From Gemmiger sp. An50 (GTDB lineage Bacteria; Bacillota; Clostridia; Oscillospirales; Ruminococcaceae), in the NCBI RefSeq assembly GCF_002161595.1, contig NZ_NFID01000002.1:248001-312000 (forward strand): 64,000 bases of DNA, read 5' to 3'. This document shows, one piece after another, positions 25,305-34,434 of this stretch. Under the pieces are notes generated by a model that searched no databases, was not told the DNA's origin, and saw nothing but the letters and a program-made list of their open reading frames with translations. The position numbers and the translations under genes were made by a program. Position 1 is the first letter of the stretch; the number at the start of each line of letters is the position of its first letter.

Positions 25305-27062
25305 TCACGCCTTTTGGCGGCGCAGCCCGGCAAGGTAATCTTCCAGTTCCTGGCCGCTCATGCGGGCGGCCTCGGTGCTTTTCGGAGCACTCTGCTCGAT
25401 GCGGTTCAGATACATCTCCACATCCCGGGGGCCGATGCCCACGTCATAGTTGCGGGCCAATAGATGGGAAATGCGGTTCACGGTATCCTCCGGCAGCTGG
25501 GTGGTCAGGGCCGTCAGGTCCGGCCGGATGCCCTGGGCCTTGCAGCGCAGGATGGCCCGGTAGGCCTCGCCCATGTCCTCCATGAGGAACTGCTCGGGGG
25601 CAAGGCGTTTTTCCACCGTGGCGATGAAATCCGGGTTCTTGACCATGGCCGCCACCAGCTGCTGCTCGGCACTGGCCACGCCCAGCGCTTTTTCGCTGTT
25701 CATGGTGTTATAGGGCAGCTTGATGTCCGACCCCAGGCCCTGGTTCAAAAGGTCCCGCTCGAACTGGCGCTGCTTGCGGCGGCGGCCCGCCTTCACTGCG
25801 GCGTCCAGCTGGTTCAGGATCGCGGCCTTGGCCACGTCGGTCTCCTCTGCCAGACGTCCGGCATAAATGTCCCGCTCGGTGGGCGAGACGCCGTCCGCCA
25901 GAATGCGGATGACTTCCTTGATGTATTCCACCCGATCCGCTGCCCGGGTGATGTCGTATTTGCTCTTCACCTTCTGGATCTTGTACTCGATGGCGTTGCT
26001 GGTGCCGTTGAGCAGCCGGTCGAAGGCGTCGCGCCCGAACTTTTTGATAAACTCATCCGGGTCCTTTGCGTTGGGGATATTCAGCACCGACACCTTCACC
26101 GGGCTTTCGCTGAACAGGCCCAGGCTGCGGGCGGTGGCCTTCTGGCCTGCCTCGTCCGAGTCGTAGCAGAGCACCACCTCGTCGGCGTACTCAGCCAGCA
26201 GCCGTACCTGCTCGGCGGTGAGGGCGGTGCCGCAGGCGGCCACCGCCGTATCGAATCCGGCCTGGTGCAGGCTGATCACGTCCATATAGCCCTCGCACAG
26301 AATGTAGCGGCGGCTGGTGCTCTTCTTGGCGATGCTCAGCGCGAACATGGCCTTGCTCTTTTTGTAGACCAGCGTTTCCGGGCTGTTGATGTACTTGGGC
26401 TTTTCGTTGCCCAGCACACGCCCGCCGAAAGCGATCACGTTTCCCCGCAGATCGAAGATGGGGGTCATCACCCGACCACGGAAGGCGTCGTACACGTTGC
26501 CCTTTTCGCTGCGCTTTTCCACACCGGCGGCCAGCATCTCCTCCTCGGTGAAACCCTTGGCACGCAGATGCATGCGCAGCGCCCGGAAGTCGTTGGGCGC
26601 GTAGCCCAGGCCGAACCGCCGGATGGTGGAGTCGGACAGACCGCGTCCCCGCCAATAGGCCCGGGCGGCAGCCGCCTCCTCGGTGGGGGCGTTCAGCTGC
26701 TCGTAGAAAAAGCGAGCGGTCTCCTTGTTCACCGAAAGCACCCGGCTGCGCAGGCGGCCCACCTTGTCGTCCTCCTCGGGCATGGGCATGCCCGCCCGGC
26801 CCGCCAGATACTTGACCGCCTCCACATAGTCCAGGTTGTTGATCTTCTTGATGAAGGTGATCACATCGCCGCCCGCTCCGCAGCCGAAGCAGTAAAAGCT
26901 CTGAGTCTCCGGGTAGACCACAAAAGACGGGGTCTTTTCGCTGTGGAAGGGGCACAGCCCGGTGTGGGTACGGCCCCGGTGGCGCAGCTGCACATAGCTG
27001 GCTACCACATCGGTGATGTCATTGCGGCGCACCACTTCCTCCACATATTCATGGGGAATCAC
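25305..27062 (-). CDS. dnaG: DNA primase
   Basis: A 585-residue primase that makes RNA primers at the replication fork. The CHC2 zinc domain reads [11 protein letters not shown]...[13 protein letters not shown] (about 37-67). The catalytic TOPRIM domain shows [13 protein letters not shown] (about 255) and [11 protein letters not shown] (about 295). The DnaB-interacting C-terminal region is present. It uses a GTG start at 27062, after AAAGGAGG. It lies between dgt and rpoD, in the same direction. Confidence 0.96.
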   Translation of the reverse strand: MIPHEYVEEVVRRNDITDVVASYVQLRHRGRTHTGLCPFHSEKTPSFVVYPETQSFYCFGCGAGGDVITFIKKINNLDYVEAVKYLAGRAGMPMPEEDDKVGRLRSRVLSVNKETARFFYEQLNAPTEEAAAARAYWRGRGLSDSTIRRFGLGYAPNDFRALRMHLRAKGFTEEEMLAAGVEKRSEKGNVYDAFRGRVMTPIFDLRGNVIAFGGRVLGNEKPKYINSPETLVYKKSKAMFALSIAKKSTSRRYILCEGYMDVISLHQAGFDTAVAACGTALTAEQVRLLAEYADEVVLCYDSDEAGQKATARSLGLFSESPVKVSVLNIPNAKDPDEFIKKFGRDAFDRLLNGTSNAIEYKIQKVKSKYDITRAADRVEYIKEVIRILADGVSPTERDIYAGRLAEETDVAKAAILNQLDAAVKAGRRRKQRQFERDLLNQGLGSDIKLPYNTMNSEKALGVASAEQQLVAAMVKNPDFIATVEKRLAPEQFLMEDMGEAYRAILRCKAQGIRPDLTALTTQLPEDTVNRISHLLARNYDVGIGPRDVEMYLNRIEQSAPKSTEAARMSGQELEDYLAGLRRQKA

Positions 27063-27111
27063 AGGCAGCCCCTCCTTTCCGGATCAAAATTATCAGGCGC
27101 CAAAGCTGCCC

Positions 27112-28116
27112 TTACAGAACGTGCCACTTGCGGGGCACGAAAAACTCTTCAAAGGTGCGGATGGCGAACTCGTCGCTCATGCCGCTGATATAATCGCTCA
27201 CCGCCCGGTCCACGCCTTCCTGGTAAGCGATCTGCAAAAAGCCCTCCGGCAACAGGTCGATGTGAGTGCTCAGCCGCTCGTACAGCGCGCCGATCACTCG
27301 CTCCACCTTCTCCTCCTCCCGTTTCGCGGTCTTATCCACATAAACGGTGGAATACATAAAGGCGTGCAGCGCCTCGTAGGCTTCGCCCACCTCCGGGCTG
27401 AAAGCCAGCTGAGTCTGGCTGCTGTGGGCCACCAGATCGGCGATCAGGGTGGAGATACGGCGGCTCTTGGTGTCACCCAGCACCTCCACCACGTCACGGG
27501 GCAGCTGCTCCGGGCGCAGCACACCGGCGGTGATAGCGTCCTCAATGTCGTGGTTCATATAGGCGATGCGGTCTGCATAGCGCACCGCGCAGCCCTCCAG
27601 CGTGGCGGGCCAGGCCCCCTTGGTGTGGCACACCAGTCCGTTGCGCACCTCCCAGGTCAGGTTCAGCCCGGCAAAGCGGCGCTCCAGCCGGTCCACCACC
27701 CGCAGGCTCTGCTGGTAATGGCGAAAGCCGTGGGGGCTCAGCTGGTTCAGCGCTCGCTCCCCCGCGTGGCCAAAGGGGGTGTGCCCCAGATCGTGACCCA
27801 AAGCGACAGCTTCGGTTAGGTCCTCGTTGAGCCGCAGCGCCCGCGCAATGGTGCGGGCGATCTGACTCACCTCCAGGGTATGGGTCAGCCGGGTGCGGTA
27901 GTGGTCCCCCTCCGGAGAGAGGAACACCTGGGTCTTCTGCTTGAGCCGCCGGAAGGATTTGCAATGGATCACCCGGTCCCGGTCCTGCTGGTAGCAGGTG
28001 CGCATGGGGCAGGGCTCCTCCGGCCGCACACGGCCCCGGCTTTTCTCGCTCAGCGCCGCACCCGGCGCCAGGATCTGCCGTTCGATCTGCTCGGTATGCC
28101 TGCGGATCTCATCCAT
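27112..28116 (-). CDS. dgt: dNTP triphosphohydrolase (dGTPase-like, HD domain)
   Basis: A 334-residue HD-domain enzyme that hydrolyses dNTPs to nucleosides and triphosphate. Visible metal-binding residues are HTLEVSQIARTIARAL (about 72) and ALGHDLGHTPFGHAGE (about 105-120); a downstream HDIED and the SYKRLKQKT-like FRRLKQKTQVF near residue 50 complete the family pattern. The start at 28116 follows GGGAGGG; an ATG at 28206 lies far upstream without a site. It heads the dgt-dnaG-rpoD operon. Such Dgt homologues often have relaxed dNTP specificity. Confidence 0.93.
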   Translation of the reverse strand: MDEIRRHTEQIERQILAPGAALSEKSRGRVRPEEPCPMRTCYQQDRDRVIHCKSFRRLKQKTQVFLSPEGDHYRTRLTHTLEVSQIARTIARALRLNEDLTEAVALGHDLGHTPFGHAGERALNQLSPHGFRHYQQSLRVVDRLERRFAGLNLTWEVRNGLVCHTKGAWPATLEGCAVRYADRIAYMNHDIEDAITAGVLRPEQLPRDVVEVLGDTKSRRISTLIADLVAHSSQTQLAFSPEVGEAYEALHAFMYSTVYVDKTAKREEEKVERVIGALYERLSTHIDLLPEGFLQIAYQEGVDRAVSDYISGMSDEFAIRTFEEFFVPRKWHVL

Positions 28117-28269
28117 GCCGTATCCCTCCCCTGTGCACGCTCCACTCCTTGGCGAATGCGTCCTGTAATAATATATACGACACAAAGGCCCAAAACCCTT
28201 TTTCAATTTTGTGAATTTTTTGCAAAAGCCCCAAAATTACGGCAGCAGCTGCTTTTTCTATAACCAGGC

Positions 28270-28890
28270 TTAAAAAGGAGTGTAGAAGGGCTGAGAGATC
28301 GTGGGAGTCACCGCGCCCCGGCTCAGCTCCTGAAACGCGGTGGGCAGGCCGACCTCCTGCCCGGCGGGCAGGGTGGCGGTGAGGGTCACTTTATCGGCAA
28401 AGACCGGCTCATCCACCTGGGCCCCCGCGCCTTGCAGCAGCAGCATGGCCCGCTCATAGAGGGCGTAGTCCACCTCCACGGTGAGCTTCACGCAGGAGCG
28501 CACCGTGACGATCTTCGCAGCCCGCAGCCCGCTGGCCGCGCTTTCGGTGTAAGCCCGGACCAGACCGCCGGTCCCCAGCAGAATACCGCCGAAGTACCGG
28601 GTCACCACCACGATGCAGTCGGTGAGGCCCGCATGCTGGATGCTCTCCAGCACCGGCAGACCCGCGGTCTTGGCAGGCTCGCCGTCGTCGGAATAGCGCA
28701 TCCGGCCGCCCTCCCGCAATACATACGCATACACGTTGTGGCGGGCGGTGCGGTGCTGGGCGCGGATGCTGTTCAAAAATTCCACCGCCTTTTCCTCAGT
28801 GTCGGCAAAGGACACATTGGCAATGAACCGGCTGCGTTTTTCCTCGATCTCGGCCGTGGCAGTGCCCTGAATGGTGCGGTAATCCTGCAT
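28270..28890 (-). CDS. yigZ: YigZ/IMPACT family protein
   Basis: A 206-residue protein of the IMPACT (UPF0029) family. The N-terminal domain carries the signature DDGEPAKTAGLPVLE (about 68-82) and TRYFGGILLGTGGLVRAYTE (about 97-116); a DUF1949-like C-terminal domain follows. The family is linked to translation regulation in eukaryotes (IMPACT binds GCN1), but the bacterial role is unclear. Only about 40 bp separate it from the rpmE terminator, so it may depend on read-through from rpmE. RBS AAGGAG precedes the ATG. Confidence 0.9.
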   Translation of the reverse strand: MQDYRTIQGTATAEIEEKRSRFIANVSFADTEEKAVEFLNSIRAQHRTARHNVYAYVLREGGRMRYSDDGEPAKTAGLPVLESIQHAGLTDCIVVVTRYFGGILLGTGGLVRAYTESAASGLRAAKIVTVRSCVKLTVEVDYALYERAMLLLQGAGAQVDEPVFADKVTLTATLPAGQEVGLPTAFQELSRGAVTPTISQPFYTPF

Positions 28891-28927
28891 GGGCGGCGCT
28901 CCTTCTTTTTATGATTTACAGACAACA

Positions 28928-28958
28928 AAAAAGGCGGTTTGAAACAAACCGCCTTTTT
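28928..28958 (-). terminator. terminator of rpmE
   Basis: AAAAAGGCGGTTTG/CAAACCGCCTTTTT is a perfect stem with a GAA-type loop and a U-tract on both strands. Confidence 0.93.
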
Positions 28959-28970
28959 GGCTTTTGGATC

Positions 28971-29174
28971 TTACTTCTTGAGACCGAAACGACGGTTGAA
29001 GCGATCAACACGTCCGCCGGTGTCAACCAGTTTCTGCTTGCCAGTGTAGAAAGGATGGCACTTGGAGCAAACTTCAACGTGGATCTCAGGCTTAGTGGAA
29101 CGGGTGTGGATGACCTCGCCGCAAGCGCAGGTGATGGTGCAGTCCACATACTTGGGATGGATGCCCTGTTTCAT
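28971..29174 (-). CDS. rpmE: 50S ribosomal protein L31 (zinc form)
   Basis: A 67-residue large-subunit protein of the zinc-binding C+ type: CACG (about 15-18) and [12 protein letters not shown] (about 36) supply the cysteines. It begins [14 protein letters not shown] at 29174, preceded by AGAGGTG; an ATG at 29213 has no convincing site. It is monocistronic with its own promoter and a leader of about 130 nt. The C+ form depends on zinc; no zinc-independent paralogue is in this window. Confidence 0.96.
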   Translation of the reverse strand: MKQGIHPKYVDCTITCACGEVIHTRSTKPEIHVEVCSKCHPFYTGKQKLVDTGGRVDRFNRRFGLKK

Positions 29175-29308
29175 TCTTTTCACCTCTTTCTGGTTAATGA
29201 CTAAAGGGGCCATGCTTGATACATGCGCCCATCACAACCTTCAATAGGAGGCCACCAGCATACACCATCCTGTGCGTATGGAGCGGCCGTCGGAACGATT
29301 GCCAAGAT

Positions 29309-29337
29309 AGTATAGCACGCCGGACTTCAAAATGCAA
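29309..29337 (-). promoter_or_regulatory. promoter of rpmE
   Basis: Minus-strand TTGCAT (29337-29332), a 17-bp spacer and TATACT (29314-29309). The transcript has a 130-nt leader. Confidence 0.75.
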
Positions 29338-29356
29338 GCTTTTTTGCTTGCTGCCT

Positions 29357-29399
29357 GCAAAAAAACAGGAAGAACACGGTTTTCGGTGTTCTTCCTGTT
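29357..29399 (-). terminator. terminator of the VanY-type gene
   Basis: AACAGGAAGAACAC/GTGTTCTTCCTGTT stem (29364-29399) followed by a run of seven T on the minus strand. Confidence 0.92.
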
Positions 29400-29425
29400 C
29401 AAACTCAATTTACATATTGTATTTT

Positions 29426-30337
29426 TCAGCTCAGATATTGCTCGTGGTGCTCTTCCAGCGTGAGATTCTGCTCTTTTAAAAAGGACGCCAGCTCTTTGCC
29501 AACATAGCGCCAGTGCCAAGGCTTGAACTCCACGCCGGTGACCTCTTGCTTGTCCTCCGGGTAACGCAACACGAAGCCGTATTCCGCCGCGTGCTCGCTG
29601 AGCCACTGGTATTCCGGGGTCTGCACGATGGTCGCGGCATCCTTGGTCTGGCTGTACTGAGGAACAAGGTCCACCGCAAGGCCGGTGTTGTGGTCCGACT
29701 CGTAGGCCCTCTGCTCCACACGCTGGGCCTGCTCTTCCGCGGTTGTCTGGTCCAGACCCTGCCCCAGCAGCGCCTGCACCTCCTGGTCATAGAGCTGCTG
29801 CTGGCGCTGGGTGCTTCGGAAGCCGGAAATGATCTTCAGCTGCAGTCCAGCGTCCTGGGCGGCCTGCTCCATGGCGAAGAAATCCTCCACAGCCCGGCTG
29901 TCCAGATAATAACCCGCCCCGTCGATGGCGTCGGTCTGCGGGTCAAAGTCCTCCGGCAGCGGATTGCCCGGGCCGTTCAGCACCGCGAACCAGTCCTCTG
30001 CCGTCACTGCGGGACCGGGCACCGGTGTGGGCGAAGGCTCTGCCGTGGGCTGCGCCGAAGTGCTCTGCGCCTGTGAGGAAGCGGGCAGGCTGTCCGCCGC
30101 ATCTTGCTGCTTTCCGCTGCCGCTCCAGATAAGGGCAACAGCCAAGGCCGCAGCGGCCAGCAGGAGCACCGCAAGCGCAGCAATCCAGCCTTTGCGCCCT
30201 CCGGAACCGCGTCGTTCCGGCTCCGGTCCCCCTTCAGCGGACCAGCGAACCTTCTGCGACGGGTCTGCGGGCTGCGCAGCGCTCTGCTGCATTTTTTCCT
30301 CCTCTTCCGGAGTAAAATATTTCATCTCATGCGGCAT
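29426..30337 (-). CDS. membrane-anchored D,D-carboxypeptidase (VanY, M15)
   Basis: A 303-residue zinc peptidase acting on peptidoglycan. An N-terminal cytoplasmic stub is followed by one membrane helix (WIAALAVLLLAAAALAVALIW, about 52-72) and a Ser/Pro/Thr linker. The catalytic M15 domain carries the zinc and active-site residues SDHNTGLAVDL (about 219-229) and KPWHWRYVG (about 275), with GFRS upstream. Only one transmembrane segment is seen, so the domain faces out. It ends the envelope block after the sortase and unknown membrane gene. VanY-like proteins are often housekeeping and do not imply vancomycin resistance. Confidence 0.9.
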   Translation of the reverse strand: MPHEMKYFTPEEEEKMQQSAAQPADPSQKVRWSAEGGPEPERRGSGGRKGWIAALAVLLLAAAALAVALIWSGSGKQQDAADSLPASSQAQSTSAQPTAEPSPTPVPGPAVTAEDWFAVLNGPGNPLPEDFDPQTDAIDGAGYYLDSRAVEDFFAMEQAAQDAGLQLKIISGFRSTQRQQQLYDQEVQALLGQGLDQTTAEEQAQRVEQRAYESDHNTGLAVDLVPQYSQTKDAATIVQTPEYQWLSEHAAEYGFVLRYPEDKQEVTGVEFKPWHWRYVGKELASFLKEQNLTLEEHHEQYLS

Positions 30338-30377
30338 GCTTTATTTTCCCCCCTGTGCCTGCTTGCGTAAGCTTATC

Positions 30378-31265
30378 TTACGCTTCTTCCCGCTCTTCCT
30401 TTGCGCGGCGGTAAACCATGCGGTATTTCTTGAGACCCGCACGCCAGGCAATGGCCAGCGCAATCACCACAACCACATAAATCAGCGCAAAATAGAAGAA
30501 TACCTCGACCGCACCGTGGGTATAGGAAGCCACCAGCATTTTCAGCGTTGCCGGGCTCAGGTTCAGCCGGTCCATCTGGACCAGTGCGTTGAACACCAGC
30601 GGCACCGCCACACTAAACATCGCTGCGGCGGAAAATGCGTTGATGCACCAGCGCAGCCGGGCCGCGCCGGAGGGCTGGAGCCGCATCAACAGCGCCAGCG
30701 TAATTAGACTCACCGCCGCCAGCACTGCAAAGCCGATCCAAACCATCTGGGTGACGCGGGCGATGTAGGGCGCCACATAGGGCGTCACAATGAGCTGCAC
30801 ATAGTTGTCATAGTCCACCTGGCAGCCGTTGGCCATCTCCTGTACTGCCTGCCGGATCGCATCCGTCAGCTGGACGCCCCGCTCCTCCAGGTTGCTCTCG
30901 ATCGCTTCCACCGCAGCCTCGGCCACCTCCGGGTGCGCGATCAGTCGGCGGTCGCCTTCGTAAAGGCGCTCCACTGCCTGGAACATATCCTGCTGGATCT
31001 GAGCCTCGGTCACGATGCTGGTCATCACCTCTTCCGGGATGCCGCCCGCGTTGCCGTAACTGGTATAGTTTTCATTCAGCTGCTCCAGAGTCACTTCACA
31101 AAAGCCGCTCTCCAGCACCTGATTGCGCAGATAGCGCGAATTGCACACCGTGCAGGCCACAACACCCAGCACCGTGAGCAGCGCCAGCAAAAAGCTGAGC
31201 ACCCATGCCACCGCGCCGGTGATCACCGGACCGGCAGCTTTTCTTCGGATCTTTTTTTGTTTCAT
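30378..31265 (-). CDS. membrane protein of unknown function in the sortase block
   Basis: A 295-residue protein with an N-terminal membrane helix (about 12-40), an extracytoplasmic helical region rich in acidic residues (about 45-165, containing EVAEAAVEAIESNLEERG), and then three or four more hydrophobic segments (about 170-195, 205-230, 250-275). I do not recognise the family. It begins after GGGGAGG at 31265, 16 bp after the sortase stop, and is followed by the VanY gene 40 bp on, so all three are probably co-transcribed. Function is unknown; envelope biogenesis is an inference from context only. Confidence 0.8.
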   Translation of the reverse strand: MKQKKIRRKAAGPVITGAVAWVLSFLLALLTVLGVVACTVCNSRYLRNQVLESGFCEVTLEQLNENYTSYGNAGGIPEEVMTSIVTEAQIQQDMFQAVERLYEGDRRLIAHPEVAEAAVEAIESNLEERGVQLTDAIRQAVQEMANGCQVDYDNYVQLIVTPYVAPYIARVTQMVWIGFAVLAAVSLITLALLMRLQPSGAARLRWCINAFSAAAMFSVAVPLVFNALVQMDRLNLSPATLKMLVASYTHGAVEVFFYFALIYVVVVIALAIAWRAGLKKYRMVYRRAKEEREEA

Positions 31266-31281
31266 CCTTGCCGCCTCCCCG

Positions 31282-32007
31282 TTACTTGCTCTTGTCGATC
31301 ATCGGACCGGACACATACTCCGCGTACACAAAGTATCGCTCCGGTGTGAAGCCGAATGCGTCGAAGGGGTAGCAGGTATACAAAATCAGATTTTCGTCCG
31401 TGCGGGTGAAATCGTAGGTGGTGGTATCCTGATAATCTGCCAGCTTCATTTCTGTCACACGGTACACATAGCTGCCGTAATGGGTGTCGATGTGAATGAG
31501 ACTTCCCTCCTGCACATCCTGCAGGCCATTGAAGAAGGTGTTGTTATGCCCGGCCAGCAGAACGGTCATGTTTTCGCCGGGGATTCCCGCGCCCACAGAA
31601 TCCGCATAGGTGGCCACGCCCCGGTTCAGCTCGCGGGTGGAGTCGCCGTAGTACAGCGGCGCATCCACACTGGTGCCTTCAATGGTGATCTGACCGTACT
31701 GGTCGCCTTTGGACGGGTACACCAGCTGGCTAAACGGCACCGAGGTGGCGTTTTCGATGCTGTTGGCCAGCTCCTCATACAGGTTGGCGGGCTGGCTCTC
31801 CTCCTGCTTGCTGAACATATACTTGGCAAGCCCCACATAGGGGCCCACTGTGGGCGCAGCAGCCAGATAAAGCACTCCGGAAGTGAGCGCAAAGAACAGA
31901 ACCGGCACCCCCACAAAGCTGAGCAGCTTGCGCCACAGCGGCGCTTTGGGCCGGGAAGAGGCCGGGCGGGCAGGCTGATAATTTTCCGGCCGATGGTATA
32001 CGGGCAT
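31282..32007 (-). CDS. class D-type sortase
   Basis: A 241-residue cysteine transpeptidase that attaches surface proteins to the wall. One N-terminal membrane helix (VPVLFFALTSGVLYLAA, about 33-50) precedes the catalytic domain. The catalytic residues are in LAGHNNTFF (His, about 150), LYTCYPFDAFG (Cys, about 210) and PERYFVYAEYV (Arg, about 224), the TLxTC-like arrangement of class D. The start MPVYHRPEN at 32007 uses AAAGGGGG; ATG 32025 is inside that site. The likely substrate is encoded immediately upstream. Confidence 0.9.
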   Translation of the reverse strand: MPVYHRPENYQPARPASSRPKAPLWRKLLSFVGVPVLFFALTSGVLYLAAAPTVGPYVGLAKYMFSKQEESQPANLYEELANSIENATSVPFSQLVYPSKGDQYGQITIEGTSVDAPLYYGDSTRELNRGVATYADSVGAGIPGENMTVLLAGHNNTFFNGLQDVQEGSLIHIDTHYGSYVYRVTEMKLADYQDTTTYDFTRTDENLILYTCYPFDAFGFTPERYFVYAEYVSGPMIDKSK

Positions 32008-32114
32008 AAAATAGCCCCCTTTCAAAAGATACCTGCCCCGCCCCGCGCCCCTCTTCAGGGCAAACCGGCGGTGGCAAAAAAATATATATCAAAGGCAAAA
32101 AGCCTTTATAAACA

Positions 32115-32157
32115 GAAAAAACAAGGAAAGTTAGCACAACGGGGTCCTTTCCTTGTT
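32115..32157 (-). terminator. terminator after the sortase-substrate gene
   Basis: AACAAGGAAAG/CTTTCCTTGTT (32120-32157) followed by T5-6 on the minus strand. It lies between substrate and sortase, so the sortase may need its own promoter or read-through. Confidence 0.85.
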
Positions 32158-32204
32158 CGCGGGCAAATTATGTGGCAAACACATCATTTGCCTTGTTCGA
32201 GTGA

Positions 32205-32846
32205 TCACTCACCCAGCTTGCGAGCCTTCACAGCAGCAGCGCCCAGAACGGAAGCCACAGCCAGAGCCACAACGGCAGCGCCGGTGGTGTTCAGGCCGGT
32301 AGCCTTGATCACACCAGCGGTAGAAGCGGCAGCGCCACTGGTAGCAGTGGTGGTGTCGTTCTTGGAGCCGTCGCTGTAGGTGGGAGCCTTGGAGCTATCG
32401 GGAGCAGTGGTCTTGCTGGCGGTCACGGTCTGGCCGTTCACGCTTACCTTAGCAAAAACGGTGAAAGAACCGTCCAGAGCCAGGTTCGCGCTCACGCTCT
32501 CCAGGTTGATTACCTTCGCATTCTCCTCGCCAACAGCGGCCTCAACAGCGTTGAAAGCCTTCTCCACGGCAGCCTTCACGGCAGCCTCGCTGTTAGCAGC
32601 ATCCAGCTCAGCCTTAGCGGTGTCAGCAGCAGCCTTAACAGCAGCCACGTCAACAGCCTCAGCGTTGGGCAGAGCATCAATCGCGCTGTTAACAGCGTCC
32701 AGGCTTACGCCGTAGGAAGCGCCGTTGTAAGCGTTGTAGTACTCAGCAGCATAGCCCTTCAGCTCATTCGCATCAGCAGCGAAAGCGGAGGTAGCCATGG
32801 CAGCAGCCAGAGCCAGAGCAGCAACGGTAGAAATTACCTTCTTCAT
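32205..32846 (-). CDS. secreted Ala-rich protein with a sortase-type C-terminal signal
   Basis: A 213-residue exported protein. A signal peptide (MKKVISTVAALALAAAMATSAFA) is followed by an Ala/Val-rich helical region (about 24-110), a small beta-like section (SVSANLALDGSFTVFAKVSVNGQTVTASK) and a Thr/Ser linker. The C-terminus has IKATG, a hydrophobic span (AAVVALAVASVLGAAAV) and a positive tail (KARKLGE), the layout of a cell-wall sorting signal with a non-LPxTG motif. It sits just upstream of the sortase. No binding or enzymatic domain was recognised. The start follows AGGAGGAC. Confidence 0.85.
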   Translation of the reverse strand: MKKVISTVAALALAAAMATSAFAADANELKGYAAEYYNAYNGASYGVSLDAVNSAIDALPNAEAVDVAAVKAAADTAKAELDAANSEAAVKAAVEKAFNAVEAAVGEENAKVINLESVSANLALDGSFTVFAKVSVNGQTVTASKTTAPDSSKAPTYSDGSKNDTTTATSGAAASTAGVIKATGLNTTGAAVVALAVASVLGAAAVKARKLGE

Positions 32847-32914
32847 TGGTATCGTCCTCCTTTCCCCAAAGATTTATATAACGCAGGTCTCCCCGCGCTA
32901 TATCGAAATAAGAT

Positions 32915-33670
32915 TCAGAACCACCGGCCAAAGAATTTCTTCGGCTTGGCAGGGTCCCGCAGCTGGGGTTCCAGCCCGGCGAACACATCCGCGGCGTTCT
33001 GACGCAGGTAGCGGACCGTATCGGCCCCCTGCCAGTTCTCGACCTTCTGCATGGCAGGACCGATGAGGGGCGGGCGCTTGTCCACGGAATGGGTATCGGT
33101 GGAGAGCACGTGAACGAGCTGCCACCGCAAAAACTTTTGGATCATGGCCTGGCGGCTGCCGGCGCGCATGATGCTGCTGGCATTCACCTGGGTCACCGCA
33201 CCCGCACTGACCAGATCGAACAGGCGGGTGGGGTCGTTGAGCATGTAGGGATACCGTTCCACATGGGCTAGCAGCGGCGTGATGCCCTGAAGGCCCAGAT
33301 TGTAGAAGATATCCTTTGCCCAGCTGGGATAAAACATTGGGGAAAACTCCACCAAAAGGTAAGGCGTATCCTGCAGCAGCAGCGGTTCCAGATCCAGCTC
33401 CAGCAGATCGGAACTGAAGAACACCTCCGCGCCCAGCTTCAGCTTGACCGGAAGACCCGCTTCCTGCACCGCATTCTGCAGGATCGCGAACGATTCGGCC
33501 CGGCGCTGTGTGAATTCCTCCACACTGGTGCGCTCAGCGTTGAAGTGCGGCGTAAGGGCGATCTCATCCACCCCCTGTTCCAGCTGCTGCCGGATCAGTG
33601 CCAGGGAATCTTCCACGGTCTGAGCGCCGTCGTCAATGCCCGGCAGAATGTGGCTGTGAAGGTCCGTCAT
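32915..33670 (-). CDS. CpsB/CapC-type protein tyrosine phosphatase (PHP fold)
   Basis: A 251-residue manganese-dependent phosphatase that reverses autophosphorylation of the CpsD kinase. PHP metal-binding signatures are visible: MTDLHSHILPGIDDGAQ at the start, TPHFN near residue 40, and the HVLSTDTHSVDKR stretch (about 187-199). A central LLVEFSP and HVERYP match this family. It is 14 bp after cpsD. It is the third member of a CpsC-CpsD-CpsB phosphorelay-like module controlling polysaccharide export. Confidence 0.92.
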   Translation of the reverse strand: MTDLHSHILPGIDDGAQTVEDSLALIRQQLEQGVDEIALTPHFNAERTSVEEFTQRRAESFAILQNAVQEAGLPVKLKLGAEVFFSSDLLELDLEPLLLQDTPYLLVEFSPMFYPSWAKDIFYNLGLQGITPLLAHVERYPYMLNDPTRLFDLVSAGAVTQVNASSIMRAGSRQAMIQKFLRWQLVHVLSTDTHSVDKRPPLIGPAMQKVENWQGADTVRYLRQNAADVFAGLEPQLRDPAKPKKFFGRWF

Positions 33671-33684
33671 GTGCCGCTCTCCTT

Positions 33685-34431
33685 TTACTGCTTGTAGTAA
33701 CCGTATTCGTAAGAATAATAGTAGCCGGTGTCGCGGGTGGTGCTCTTCAGATCGAAGCCGTTGAGTACCGCACCGATCACGTTGGCGTTGGCCGCCTCCA
33801 GATTCTTCTTGGCCAACTGCGCCGACTCAATGGTAGCGTTCGCGTGGCTCACCACGAAGATCACGCCGTCGGCCAGTGCGCTCAGCACTGCCGCGTCGGT
33901 AACCACCGAGGCGGGAGGGGTATCCATAATAATGTAATCATACTGCTCGGAAAGGCCGTCCAGCATTTTGGCCATGCGGGCGCTGCCCAGCAGCTCCGCA
34001 GGGTTGGGCGGAATCACTCCAGCGGTGATCACGTCGATGTTCAGATCGCTGAAATGCACGATCACGTCCGCGGGTGTTGCCTCGCCGCTGAGCACGTTGG
34101 TCAGACCGCTGGCACGGCGGGTAATGCGCAGGTATTTATGCATGACCGGCTTGCGCAGGTCACAGTCGATGATCAGCACCTTCTTGCCGTTTTCGGCCAG
34201 AGAGATGGCAAGGTTGATCGCCACGTTGCTCTTGCCCTCGCCGGGGATGGAGCTGGTAATGACCAGGCGGCGGTAATTGTTGCTGGCCGCCATGAAATTG
34301 ATGTTGGTGCGCAGGGTCTTGTACGCCTCCACATACTGGAAGGGGGCGTTTTTCGAGATAATCTGCAGCTTGCGGTTGATGGGCTGATCTTTTCTTTTTT
34401 TCTTCCCGAATGCGGGCAATTTGAATGCCAT
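33685..34431 (-). CDS. CpsD/CapB-type tyrosine autokinase
   Basis: A 248-residue BY-kinase. Walker A is SSIPGEGKSNVAINLA (about 60-75), Walker A' is VLIIDCDLRKP (about 90-100) and Walker B is YIIMDTPP (about 165). The C-terminal tyrosine cluster (YYYSYEYGYY) is the autophosphorylation site. It acts with CpsC, encoded 3 bp upstream, at the inner membrane face. CpsB removes the phosphates. GTGGAGGAC precedes the ATG. Confidence 0.93.
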   Translation of the reverse strand: MAFKLPAFGKKKRKDQPINRKLQIISKNAPFQYVEAYKTLRTNINFMAASNNYRRLVITSSIPGEGKSNVAINLAISLAENGKKVLIIDCDLRKPVMHKYLRITRRASGLTNVLSGEATPADVIVHFSDLNIDVITAGVIPPNPAELLGSARMAKMLDGLSEQYDYIIMDTPPASVVTDAAVLSALADGVIFVVSHANATIESAQLAKKNLEAANANVIGAVLNGFDLKSTTRDTGYYYSYEYGYYKQ

Positions 34432-34434
34432 CGA

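Noticed and set aside
29426-30337. Vancomycin resistance (VanY)
   Set aside because: There is no vanA/B/H/X or VanRS nearby. Housekeeping M15 carboxypeptidases of this type are common in Clostridia.
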